This document shows positions 25,490 to 37,800 of a stretch of 64,000 nt of DNA, piece by piece. The notes under the pieces are model-generated. The model was not told the DNA's origin. It was given only the letters and a program-made list of their open reading frames with translations, and did no database searches. Position numbers and translations under genes: made by a program. Position 1 is the stretch's first letter. Every line of letters begins with the position of its first letter. Source of the stretch: Parus major (lineage: Eukaryota; Chordata; Aves; Passeriformes; Paridae); NCBI RefSeq assembly GCF_001522545.3, contig NC_031769.1, positions 72,241,756-72,305,755 of the forward strand, read 5' to 3'.

Positions 25490-28340
25490 CCCCAACACCC
25501 TCCCCAAACTCAAAACTATAAAACCATAAAACTATTTCACTTATGACACCAATTTTTATTTAATTTTTAAATGTTAATCCATAAATTTGTAAATCACTTG
25601 GTAAAATGATGGTAATCAATAAATTGGAGAAAAAATACAGACCTTTTCCCAAATATAGGTTTGGTGGACAAATATCAGATGTATTTTGTTCTCATGAAAA
25701 TATATGCAGATAGGAAAAACAGCCTTAAAGCACAGAGACGATCCCTCTGACAATTAATTGCTTCACCATGAATAAATATTTTTCTTTAATGACATAATGG
25801 AGACATGAACAGGTCTTCACATACAGAATCATCTGCTCTACAAAGGCAGGGCTTTATAAAAGCAAGCAAACAACCTTCACCATGCAGGCCAGGTTTAAAT
25901 GCAGTGGTCTTATCTGGACACGTCCTGAGCATTGAGCTTCTTCCTCTGAAATGAGACAGTGCCAACATTTACAGAAGTCGTACTGGTACTAATTTTAGGC
26001 ACATACACAAAAGCATTGTCTTTCACAGTGTTCAACTAACAAAATTCAGGCCAAACTGCTAACCATTTTTGCTCTGGCAGCTATGAGCATTCAAATGACA
26101 CTGCGTCACTTGAGCACAGATATACGTGACACGTGAACATCTGCCTATATGTTACAGTTAGGCAGCAAGACAAAGAAAGGTGAAATAGAACTTTGTGTTG
26201 GTCTAGTGATGATGTTTAAACCTGATTTTTTTTCCTCTTTTAGATCAAAGCAATGTCGCAAAACAAGACAAAAGCCTGAAATATTTTCAGGAATACAGTG
26301 TGTGTTTTCAAATGGAGAGCAGAGAAAGTAGACAAGAATAGTAACATTTTCCACATCTCTAGATTTGTTTGGGATATTTTTAGGCATAAAGATAAAAATC
26401 AATTATTTCAGAAGAGCAATATTTTATAGGAAAAATATTTCAATTAAAAATTACTATTCCTGTAAAGAAAAAAAGTGCTCAGGTAAAGAGCATATAATGA
26501 GGTGAGGAGGGGATACTCATGCCCTAAATGAGGGGTTTAGTATCATAAGGAACACAAACTTTAATTTTTGCAGTCTAAGGTAAAGAAAATTTTGCACAAA
26601 AGATTTCTCAGGATATCAGTCAAAAATCACTTCTCAGTAGCATAGTACAGACTTTTATATGTGTCTCAAATAAATGAGACTATGACTTTTTTCATTTATT
26701 TTCCTGTTTTCTACCTTTTCTTTCTCAAATTCTATGCTACATCATCTTTCTTATTATTTTGGTGTTTTTAATTTGTTTGCAACTTGGTAGCTTTTGCAAA
26801 ATATGTTGATGCTAATCTATTTTGATCAGACATTTATAACCTGTGATATATTCTATGCCTCAGGTAGATTAGAATCATATTCATCATGCAGTTTTAGAAT
26901 CATGATGTTTGCAATTATGAGAAATGTCTTAATTTTGCTCTATGCTAGGAGTTTTGTTTTCAGCATTCATGAGACAAAACTTCACAGGGAGGTACATGGA
27001 ATATTCCTATGCAGAAATTAAGCACTGGAAACTTTTTAATCAGGTTTGCTAACATACATAAGAAAAAGAATTGTGGAAACTTCAAATGTTCTGATGGTTA
27101 TTTTCAGCTTTCTTATTTAACTGAAAATGAGCTATAGGCATTTTAACACAACATTTTATTCCAAACAAATATTTCAATATATTTCAAAAGAGCTACCATC
27201 ACACTTACTACAGAGCTAGAGCTAGAGACCCCTTACTATAATAATAATAATGAAAAAAGTTAATATTCACCTGGACTCACATTGGCATTTTTTTAAAATT
27301 CTGTGAAATTGAAACTGAGTGAAATCAGAATTGTTGGCTACAAAAAACACTTATGTTTAAGCTACTTGTGTTGTTTATCCTTACACAGGGAATTAAACCT
27401 TCTTTTATCAAAATCAATTCAGACTAAACCAATGTCTGTAAGAAAAGAAGGTATCCTACACAGACATATTATCACTTAGAGCTGCTGAGTATTATGGGAA
27501 TAAAAAATGCTTAGACAATGTTAATTTTGTAGGGCATCAGGATTTTTCAGCTTGCCTCAGGCAGGAAAAAGCCATTCCATAACAGATTTTTAAATTTCTC
27601 TCTTCCAGGGGTAAAACCAGCTTTCCGCTGCATTTAAATTTACTCTCCCTGGTGCAGAGGTGACTATTTAATTTTGATAACTGTTCTGAAAATCTCCATG
27701 AGAATATTAAAAATCATACCATGTACGTAAATTTTCTTAATAAGAATACTTACAAGAATATGTTTCTACCGAGAATCAAACAGTATCTGCATATATAATA
27801 TTAATTTATTTCAGTAAATATACTTTATTAAGATAATATTTTAGTAAATTTGAAATGCATGAAAAAGTAAGCCCTTCCTTAATATGGTTAATCTGTGGAG
27901 CTAAAACAATCTTATGTCTCAGCATGTGCTCTTGGTAATAATGAATATAATAAATTGTCATGTTTATAACCTGTCACTGCAAGAGTTGTCAACCCATCAG
28001 AATAAAATGCAGCAGCTTTCAGGTAAGTGTTAGTTTCTTTCTAGGTGTTAATGCTGGCTCTGTCACCCTCATTAATAACTAGATGCTAAACCACATCATT
28101 AAGCTGAATAGTGGCTGTGGTGAGTGCTATGAAATCTAACATACAGGCGTAATGACCTTGTTCAGAAAATATTAAGCCTATATGAGGAGAGTTGTATATA
28201 GGTGTACATAAGTTAAGGATGTCCTGTTTGCAAACATTTTTAATGTAAATTATTTTCCATAATGCCCATCATTTAGATTTAGATCTACATTCAAATAATT
28301 CACTATAACATGTCCTGCAAATGAGACATTGTGGCTGTTC
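25487..28340. other. Unique noncoding DNA
   Basis: No gene is seen. A short direct repeat containing CACGTG lies near 26124-26138. At about 28022 the words cttTCAGGTAAGTG match a 5' splice-site consensus, but no open frame or paired acceptor supports an exon. 27955-28150 is complex, repeat-free sequence (see findings). Confidence 0.5.
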
Positions 28341-28345
28341 AACAT
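28341..28345. repeat. Target-site duplication, left copy (AACAT)
   Basis: Five bases directly before the LTR terminus TGTCGTGG are repeated exactly at 29695-29699 after the opposite terminus. This is the host-sequence duplication left by retroviral integration. Confidence 0.8.
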
Positions 28346-29694
28346 TGTCGTGGTTTAAAACCAATAACTAAGAAAATTACTTATTTCTTGCTGTGAGATA
28401 TGGATTAGAATAAGGGCAAAACAGGCATAAAACTTAAAAGGAATAAAGAAAGTTTATTGACAAACAACAATAATAAGAACACCAGAATAAACTTCCAGAA
28501 AAACCTTTTCATTCCCTATCTATTCACTATTCCCTCGTTCACATGACAACAGAGACAAAAACTTTGGAACTTTAGTGGTTAAAACAGTCCTAATTCTTGC
28601 TACAGTCTTTTCACNNNNNNNNNNNNNNNNNNNNNNNNNNNNNNNNNNNNNNNNNNNNNNNNNNNNNNNNNNNNNNNNNNNNNNNNNNNNNNNNNNNNNN
28701 NNNNNNNNNNNNNNNNNNNNNNNNNNNNNNNNNNNNNNNNNNNNNNNNNNNNNNNNNNNNNNNNNNNNNNNNNNNNNNNNNNNNNNNNNNNNNNNNNNNN
28801 NNNNNNNNNNNNNNNNNNNNNNNNNNNNNNNNNNNNNNNNNNNNNNNNNNNNNNNNNNNNNNNNNNNNNNNNNNNNNNNNNNNNNNNNNNNNNNNNNNNN
28901 NNNNNNNNNNNNNNNNNNNNNNNNNNNNNNNNNNNNNNNNNNNNNNNNNNNNNNNNNNNNNNNNNNNNNNNNNNNNNNNNNNNNNNNNNNNNNNNNNNNN
29001 NNNNNNNNNNNNNNNNNNNNNNNNNNNNNNNNNNNNNNNNNNNNNNNNNNNNNNNNNNNNNNNNNNNNNNNNNNNNNNNNNNNNNNNNNNNNNNNNNNNN
29101 NNNNNNNNNNNNNNNNNNNNNNNNNNNNNNNNNNNNNNNNNNNNNNNNNNNNNNNNNNNNNNNNNNNNNNNNNNNNNNNNNNNNNNNNNNNNNNNNNNNN
29201 NNNNNNNNNNNNNNNNNNNNNNNNNNNNNNNNNNNNNNNNNNNNNNNNNNNNNNNNNNNNNNNNNNNNNNNNNNNNNNNNNNNNNNNNNNNNNNNNNNNN
29301 NNNNNNNNNNNNNNNNNNNNNNNNNNNNNNNNNNNNNNNNNNNNNNNNNNNNNNNNNNNNNNNNNNNNNNNNNNNNNNNNNNNNNNNNNNNNNNNNNNNN
29401 NNNNNNNNNNNNNNNNNNNNNNNNNNNNNNNNNNNNNNNNNNNNNNNNNNNNNNNNNNNNNNNNNNNNNNNNNNNNNNNNNNNNNNNNNNNNNNNNNNNN
29501 NNNNGCCAGGAAACAAAGAGAACTCAGAGAGCTCTGGTTTTACACTTTAAGGTAGGGTTCACAAGTTGATCCCACTTTTCAATGGCCTAAACTGCTGTCA
29601 ATTCTCAGCAATCACCGATAATTGGTCAGGAGAAAAGACTCTAGGCAGTTCCCAGCAACTTCAACTTTTTTAAAGGTAAAGTAACTCTATGACA
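28346..29694 (-). mobile_element. ERV LTR element with intact ends, middle unsequenced
   Basis: The left terminus reads TGTCGTGGTTT and the right terminus ends TATGACA, giving short TG...CA inverted ends flanked by identical 5-bp AACAT duplications. On the minus strand the right half carries a CCAAT box (29621-29625 on plus as attgg), and the left half carries an AATAAA signal (plus tttatt at 28453-28458), the order expected for U3 then R/U5. An N block (28615-29504) hides the middle, so the true length is unknown and an internal coding region cannot be excluded. The 5-bp duplication suits an ERVL-like class; this is inference. Confidence 0.82.
28615..29504. other. Assembly gap (890 N) inside an LTR element
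   Basis: This is an unbroken run of N. Both flanks belong to one LTR element, so the missing bases are retroelement sequence that probably collapsed or failed in assembly. The long open frames spanning it are artefacts of the N run. Confidence 0.98.
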
Positions 29695-29699
29695 AACAT
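29695..29699. repeat. Target-site duplication, right copy (AACAT)
   Basis: This is an exact match to 28341-28345 on the other side of the LTR element. Confidence 0.8.
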
Positions 29700-30686
29700 T
29701 TAAAAAAAATAAAACAAAACTAGCAGAACAGACTCAGCAAATTTGAAATAAATAAACACAAGTTTGATTTGCAACTGTGAGACCAAATTCTGAGTGCACG
29801 TTTTTATGTCTTCTTTTCTTCTCCAGAGTCCACATTTGTCAAGTCTTCAGCCATTGTTGAATACAATGCATTTTTTCATGAATGGTTATACTAATGAAAA
29901 TCATAACAGTAAAACCTTACTTTAAAAAGGTTTTTGTGGATTTTTCTGTGTTTTTGCTTTTATTTTTTTCTTAGCTTCTACCACCTTAATGTGAGCTATT
30001 ACTAGATGTTCTATGCTCCCCCATTAAAAAAAAAACAAAACAACCAATGTTGGAAATAACTTGGCATTTATACATTTCGTTTTGACATTATCAGGGTTAA
30101 TTAAATTATAACCTCCCCATTTGTGAAACATGTGAGAGGCAATAATGTCATCTGGGATCATAACCACAGAAGCTGCATGAGGCAATGTCATGTGAAATGC
30201 TCCAGTAGCTATTATGCATGTAATTTAGAAAGAGAAGGAAAACCAGAAAATCAGTTTTAAATTATCTCATAGAGAACTATGGAATGTGAGGGATGAGAAA
30301 TGTGTCAGTATACAGGTCTTCAATAGCATCATAACTTCAGACAGTGTGGTTCAGTAGCTTGGGTCAAAGGCTACATTTAGCACTGCCATCCTCAAGAGAG
30401 GCATATCTCATGTGAGCAATCCCTTTAAAATGGACAAGAAGATAGCACTAATTCCTCTTTTAGAATTCTTTCTAGTCAAAAATGAAAATGCTTCAAGTAC
30501 AAAGCTTCATAGTTATTAAGACAGCACTAATGCAAGGTATGGAAGTTAATTTAAGCAGCTTGATATTGAGGAAGGATTCTTTATTGGAACAGTTACATTG
30601 TGCATATCATATGAAGTGATGACAAGAATAAAAAATCCCCAGGAATTTGCATCCCCAAACTGCTTTGAACCTTGCATTTTTCTTAA
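29700..30686. other. Unique noncoding DNA
   Basis: No gene is seen. The stretch 30085-30260 is complex and less repetitive, with TTAATTAAATTA and an octamer-like tatgcatgtaat word. It may be a conserved noncoding element but this cannot be judged from one genome. Confidence 0.5.
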
Positions 30687-30800
30687 GGGAAAAAAATAAA
30701 ATAAAAAATAAAAAAAACCCAACAAAACAAAACAAAACAAAAACAAACAAAAAAAAACCAAAAAAAACCAAAAAAAAACCCAAAAAAACCCCAACAACAA
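30687..30800. repeat. A-rich low-complexity tract
   Basis: About 110 bases consist of A runs broken by single C, CC or T (aaaaaaacc, aaaac, aaaat units). It produces three overlapping biased open frames (Lys/Asn/Thr-rich on plus; Phe/Leu/Val-rich on minus) that are not genes. It could be a decayed poly(A) tail of a retrocopy, but no element body is recognisable on either side. Confidence 0.9.
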
Positions 30801-33800
30801 TACCAAACCATGCTGCAACAGGATTTAAGTTAGTTATCACAGATAAGTGATGTATAGTAATTGTATTATTCAAATAAGATTGAAGGAGGGAAAATGAGGT
30901 AGTGAGGAATATTGTAGAAACAATTTAAAAATTAAGGATATTGTTTTACCTTCAGATTTTGTAAAGAAATGAGGAAGTTCGATAAAAATGAACATGGAAA
31001 AATATGGCTGCAAAGCAGGAGCATTTTTTTAGGTAATGGCAGCTGAAAGAAAAAGGGAAAACTAAAGTCAGTCTATCACAAATTTACATGGGCTCTAAAA
31101 TTGTTGGAAGCAGTTACAATTGCCAGCTGGAGGAGTAGGTGAAGGTATTCAGTCTAAGCACACACACATAGAAAAAGTGATGAGACCCACCTTTTTACAC
31201 AGAAAATATTACAATTGTGTCAAGAATGCTTAAGGAACTTAAGTGTGTTTCAAAATAACCAGATGGCTAGGAATTTATACCCTTGTGCCCCAACTCCCTC
31301 TTGTGATATAGAGTATTGTGAACTTTCTGTTCAGACATTGTTAAAAAGCCTACAGAAGAGGAGTAGAGAAGTAAAGCTTTCTGTATTCAAGGAAATAAAA
31401 CACAGGAGAGAACACAAGTCCTTAGAGGATTCCCAAGACACAGATGAATTTCACATCACTCTAGATACCTACTTAATTTGCTTAAACAGAATGGTGGGTC
31501 CAGGCTGCTCTAAGAGGTCTCCATCCATAAGAAAACTGGTGAGGATTCCATATCTGAAGGGAATTGGATGTGAAGATGTAATTAAGGGCTATTCATAAGC
31601 ATTATGATACAATAAAAATTACCTAAGACGTACCTGGATAATTTTGGATTTATATATTTTTAATGAAAATATATACTAACAAATGGATTCCCTTGATGTT
31701 GTTGCTGCTGTTGTTGCTTTGTCTTCTTTCTGCCCAGTTTTATTCTGATTTTTTTTCTTTTTTTAACAGACTGCTTTATTGCTATCAGGGATCAATGTAA
31801 AAATCCTTGATTTACATTAAGAAAGAAAATCTTCAAAAGTGTTTCAATATTCTTCTTTTAGGAAATGGAAAAGCAAATTAAAATTTTATATTTTCTTATA
31901 TGTAGAAAAATGGTGGGCAACATCAACAGATCTTGATTCTTGCTTTGCTTTATTGTACTGAAATCTGATAGGTCTTCTAAATCTTATTTTTAACACGGTA
32001 CATGATCTTGTAGGTGAGATACCTCTATTGTCTCTATATATATACAATCAAAAATGCTGCTTTGGATTATTCAGAAAATATGTCAGTGTGTGACATGGGC
32101 ACTGACTGTGCTTGTACACACATAACGGAAGCTTATCAATACTTCTATGAATCTTTCAGGGCCTGAGCTGTTTGTGAAAGTTATGTGCATGGAATTCCAT
32201 ATAGTGCTTGCCTACCATAACTATGTATGTCACCACATAAAGCGAGTAAATCATAATGGTAGCATACCTGACATGTCTCATTTTACATTGAATATATAAA
32301 ACATATTTTTTAAAAAACAAATACATCTGTAGATTATGAAACTTGCACTATTTTTTTTGCAAACATTATACCTCAGTTACTGGCTTTCAAATTTTCTGTC
32401 CACTATCTCAACTGATCTCATCCTACAAAACAATATAGACTTTTGCTCCTTTCAGATCAATTTCCCCTTACTTCCCTAGCCCAAATATTGTATGTAGTTT
32501 TGTTTTAAGAGAAAAAAGTATAAATGTAAGGATTCATCTGTCTCTGTCTAATAAGAAATTAAATAACTAAATCCCAACTTTTTTATATGCACTGAAAGAA
32601 TTTGTCCCTCAAATCTTTATGTTTTGTTTATCTGAGGAGCTATCAGCCTAGCTGTACTAGAAGACTAACAGCTGAAGATAAGAACCCAGAGAATAAGGAA
32701 ATGCAGAACAATTGTTTCTATTTCAGATTTTTTAATGTTTTTTAACCAGTTGTTTGCAGTTGCTGTCCTTTAGAGATCTCCAGATTTTATCTTTTTCTTG
32801 TTTCTTATGCGACCCTAGTTAGAACGATGTCATGCTAACTATGCAGATTCTATTTAGGATTTTTAAAAAGGGGCAGGAGTGGGAAGAAATCATGTTAAGT
32901 TTTAATCATGGTGGAGCAAGCATGACATATGTCCTGTCAGCTGCGCTTCACAAAAGGATGTTCCAAATAGGATGACCTCTGCTTTCTCAGTAATCTAATA
33001 AAATTTTAATTCACAAATATTTGAGAAATACAACTTGGGTTTATACTTTTTTGACATTTTTTTTTCTTTCCACATTTATAAAATTCCATATGATTCTTCT
33101 TCTTCCCCTTCTATGTAATTACTTAATAATTTCCTGCAGAAATATTTAATTCATAACTTGCTCCTTCCTTCTACACATTTCAAAACTGCTTGCCTGACCT
33201 TTCACTTTCTCATGACACACTACAGTGCAGTTCCAAATCTCTTCTCCAATTAATCTGCACGGGGGCACAAGTAAAATACAAAGTTGGGAATTGGATTGCA
33301 ATTTCTGTGTTATTACTACTGAGCAAAGGCCAGGAACCTCATGTTTCTTGCATTAGCTGGCCCCTGCTGTTTCACTTAAAATCCATTTGTTTGAAATGAA
33401 CAAGTTATAGAAATTAGACTCAGAATTTTAAATGTTTAGCTAAAATACATACAGTGATGAAATTCTCTGTTAAAAAGTATCCACCCACAAAAAATACATC
33501 TTTGGACATCTTTCTTCAAACTCTATAAAATAATAGCTGCAAAGACTCAGAGTGACAATACAGAGTATGATAGTATATGCATTTTTCTTAAAATTTGCCA
33601 GTGGAAGCAGATGGGATAACTACTAAATAGTCATAATTCATTAGAGTTCCTGCAGGCAAAACTTATAAAATATACAGGATATAATATCAATTAATTTCCT
33701 GGGAAAAAAAAAAAGGCTTTACAGAAATTCCTTTTACATTGATTTTAGGAAAAAATCTTTTAAAACCACCAAAATTAAGATAACACTGAAAAGTGTCTTC

Positions 33801-34689
33801 TGACACTGTTAATTATGTTTCTGTATTGAGTTGTTTCATGAACTGGAGGCATTTCACTATATAATAGAGTAACGAAAGCCCAACTGCTAGCACCCAGGAA
33901 GAAAATTCTGACTTTTCTTCACTATCCTAGGACCCAGTACTTCACACAATATTCTTCACACCTGAGAAGGATGTTGATGATTTTCACAAAAACGTAAGAT
34001 AAAGGAAATTTTATTATGCATAACTAAGTTTTCCAAGTACTGTACATCAAATGAACCTTTTAGAAAATAATGAGGTCAAATCTTATATTAGAAGCAAAGT
34101 GGTAAATCAGTTCTAACTTATATTTAATTCAGCTGAATTTTCAGTGAAAGTCCAGGATAACTGAATCATTTTTTGGCTCACAGTTACCATCTTCATCTTA
34201 TCATCTTCAAAGTCTGTTCCTGGTTCCCTGTTTCCTCTAAAAATATTTTCTTTTTTTTAATTTGGCTGAGAAGTGTGCACTAGTCAGGAGTATACTTTAC
34301 CCTGTTCCCCAAAATCTGGTCTGGAGTCACAGACCTTAAAGGTCCACTATTTTTCAAATCAAGATAAAACTCTTGAAGATCCCTGTGACTCCAGTTCAAT
34401 GTGTCATCAGCAGGACTCCTCTGTGTTTCTAACAAAACTATATTAATTTTACTATTATAACACCCAACATTTGAATTTAATGGTATGTTAAGATCATGAT
34501 ATAGAAACTACTAATTTGGCACTATCCAGAGTTCTGATTATAAAAATACTTGGGGAAAACTGATCTATGTGAGGGAAGAGCTACATATGATAGCAACCAG
34601 CTCATGAGTGACAGAGGGTTGTTTCAGCTCACTTAAACTCATGAAAACATTGCTTGGCCTTAGAAAGTTCCAGATGGTGCCTTTGCAGA
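30801..34689. other. Unique noncoding DNA, including a 127-codon open frame of unknown status
   Basis: No recognised gene. The open frame 31215-31598 on the plus strand is one of the longest without N, but its first codon is TTG and its first ATG comes only 16 codons later. Its translation has no domain I recognise, and there are no splice or promoter cues. An open frame of this size is within chance expectation for 64 kb read in six frames. The rest is ordinary AT-rich sequence. Confidence 0.5.
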
Positions 34690-34806
34690 CACGAGGAAGA
34701 CAATCAGAGCATGGTTGAGGCTGGAAGGAGCCTCAGACAGGGCATCCTGTCTAACCTTCCTGGTCAAGCAGGTTTCTTCAGAGCAGGGTGTGCAGAACCA
34801 TTTAAA
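34690..34806 (-). mobile_element. CR1 LINE 3'-terminal relic
   Basis: The plus strand shows atggttgaggctggaagg (about 34710), then catcctgtctaaccttcctgg and caagcaggtttcttcagagcagg. In antisense these match the extreme 3' UTR of avian CR1 (usual form ATGGTTGAGGTTGGAAGGGACC...AGTCCAACC...CAAGCAGGGTCACCTAGAGCAGG). It is a short, 5'-truncated, diverged fragment. Confidence 0.7.
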
Positions 34807-37800
34807 GTGGGAAACCCCAGCCTACATGAACAGATGCATTAAGAATCCAGTTACTTCATGCAGGATTGACAGCACAGAGAGAGCTACTCTGGAGACTATC
34901 TTCTTGGGTTGAAAACAGTAAGGATACCTTGAATACAATATTTACTTGGAAGGGATTATTCATGTGTGTACCAATGTTATGGAACACAATTTCAAGCTGC
35001 CCATTTTACAATACATATATTAAATCGTCTTTTGGGAAGAAATGAAAGAAAACCAGTAACAAACAATGATTTTTCTTTTTTTCTTTTTAAATAAAAATCA
35101 CAGAATGGACTTAAAGAAAAAGTATTTAGAAACTTTCATTCATTTGCCTTTTTTCAAGAATAAAACAGAAAAAAATCTATTCCTTCAAGATTGTTTATGC
35201 AAAACCAATTCTGCAATTATTATAAAGTACTTTCATGCTAAGAAACCTGTTTCCTTAGCCCTCTGGTCAAACTGCTAAGACACCAATATTCAGAAAATAC
35301 CCACTTTTGTAGAACATTTGAAACAACTGTGCTTTCCTTTGGTAATTTCCAAATTATCAAACTGCAAATGATAGAGAGCTAGTGAAAGAACTACTAAGAA
35401 AGAGAACTAATGCCTTTCCATATTTTGTAAGAAATGATGGAGGGAGAATGACATTTTAAAATCATCCCTCACTCAACAACAAACTAATGAATCATAATTA
35501 GACAAAGTTCTTCAAAGCTTTACCAGTTAAATTTTTTCTTAGGATTTCTTTAGACTGACTACATCTAAGGACAATAGAGAGAGTTTCTTTTTTCTTTTTG
35601 GTTTATTATTCTGAATAATAGACACCTCATTCAGACAGTAAAGAATCAGTGTTGACAATCCCTTAATTATCAGAGCCTTCAAGGGATTTACAAAGCCCTA
35701 TTGGCTGCCTTTCAGAGCTAATTGCAGCTCTATTTTCCTGCCTTCTGTTTTGTTTTCAACACAGTGAAAGAAAACAGTCACAAAGTTATCGAGGATCCTA
35801 GTCAACGAGCTGCATCCTTGAAAAGCACCAGAATCTGGAGAAGTGAATTAAAAGACAAAATTAGCTGTGCCTAGTTCCTAATTGCATCTACCAGTTACTC
35901 ATCTCATGGCTTTGGCTGAACTTTTTTCACCCTTCTGCCTCAAGTTTTTATTGCTGTAAAATATGCATAACATTTCCTCATTCCTGTTTCTGGGACAGAG
36001 AATGCTTATGTCGTGGTGCCTCACAGTGCTTTGAATATGCAGAATGCTATGTCAATTACATATATTTTCAAAGACTCAAAGAACTTCTGTATTTAGAACA
36101 TTTTGAACTTTGAATTAAAAGAGCTTCCTAGTGACAGGCTGATCAGGGGAACTTGTCACTTACAAAACTGCCCTACTGTAAATTTTGGAAATGAAGGAAA
36201 CTGTTAGGGGTCCCACAGTACACAAAGTAAATTTCTGGGAATTCATCTACTGATTTCAAATGGAGAAAGAGACTAAGAGTAACTGAACTCGTGAATATTT
36301 GAAAACCATTGTTTTAAATACTGGCTTCTTATCCAGAAATGCTTATACAGCACTTTCCTAGTCAAACTGGCTAAATAAAAAAATTTCTGGCTAGGGAAAG
36401 ATTTATTATATAATTTATCAATATGATTTGTATCTACATTGATATAAATAGGAAAACAAAGCGTTTCCAAGACATAAGTATTTGTCTCAAAGGGATAGTG
36501 ATTTATGTTAACGATAATAAGCTGGTTATCATGCTCAAATTAAACTTATCTGAATATTAAAAATTTGATTTGACAATGATGTGTTACCATTTTGTTCAAT
36601 CAAACTGAATAGAGCAGGCAAGTGAATAAAGAGTAGAATTGAAGAAAATGAAATTTGTTAGATTTCCCACGGGCTGGTTAGGGAATCCTCATTTCACTAC
36701 TTGATGGTATTTTTTTCTGTCACGAGTATAGTGGGAATGTGGTTACTTGTATCCTTCAAACAAAAAAAATAATTTATGATTCAAAAAGACTTACAGGAAG
36801 TAAGTTACACAGCCCATTTAAAAACTATGCCCAATCTCAAAACAAAGGGGACTCATATTTCTGTTTACCGTTTAACCTTCTGTAGAGCACAGGAAAAGAT
36901 GAATAATGTAAAAAAATATTAATTGTCAGAGGAAACTAATAGCAAACTTTCTCATTTGTTATAAACCTTTTTGTCACAAAAGGAAGAAGAGAGAGGAGAA
37001 AGAGACAAAGGGAAAAGGAGACACCTGTTGAATAAATTCTAAATATCAACACTAAACTTCAACTACAGGAAAATTACAGGAGTACTCTGCAATGAGATGA
37101 TGTGGAAAAGAAAACAGGAAGAATGTGAAGGACCAGGAATAAGCACATAAGAAAGTTTTGTCTCAAGCATTCTGTTGTGATAGGGAGGTTGTGATTGGAA
37201 GAGAGAGTCCTGTGGAGATGGGGCTGAGTTGTTCTGAGACAACTTCCTTTTTCAGTTCCTGGGATTGCAATTCTGTCCTGAGAACGAGGCTCAGTGTGCT
37301 TGTGCCTTGAGCAGGATTGAGTCCTGGACACCTCTCTAAAAGGGGCTTCAGGGGCTCACGGGCTCTCCACTCCACACAACTCATTTCCTAGAGTGCTCCA
37401 AAAGGCTGACTGCATGCAAGAACAATATGGTGTGAATGGCATGGAAAAATTATTTTATGTAAGAGGTTTGTACCAGGTAAATTAGAAAAGGAAGTTGGTA
37501 GGCCCCATGCGCTCTCTCTTTTTTTGTCGATATCAGATCCAGACTATCCATGGTGGCAGGAAGAATCTAAGTACTGGTGATCTTTTCCTCTCTCTTTCTC
37601 TCTTTCTCATCATCATTCTCTCCTCTTCTGTTTTATCCTGGCAAGTGAGGTTATCACATTCTACCCCTTACTCCATACCTGAACTTTGTTGCGAGAGTTG
37701 GAAGCTTGTTAAAGTTTGCTCAAGAAGTTGAGAGCTCGTTGGCCAGCACCTCTACAATTAAATAAATAGGGTGCTAGTTGCCAGATTTAAGACAATTACA

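Noticed and set aside
28575..29555. Open frames of about 300 codons on both strands
   Set aside because: They consist almost wholly of N translated as X across the assembly gap.
30546..30873. Phe/Leu/Val-rich and Lys-rich open frames
   Set aside because: They are translations of the A-rich low-complexity tract, in three frames at once.
31215..31598. 127-codon plus-strand open frame as a gene
   Set aside because: It begins at TTG, has no recognisable domain, no splice or promoter context, and its length is within chance for this much sequence.
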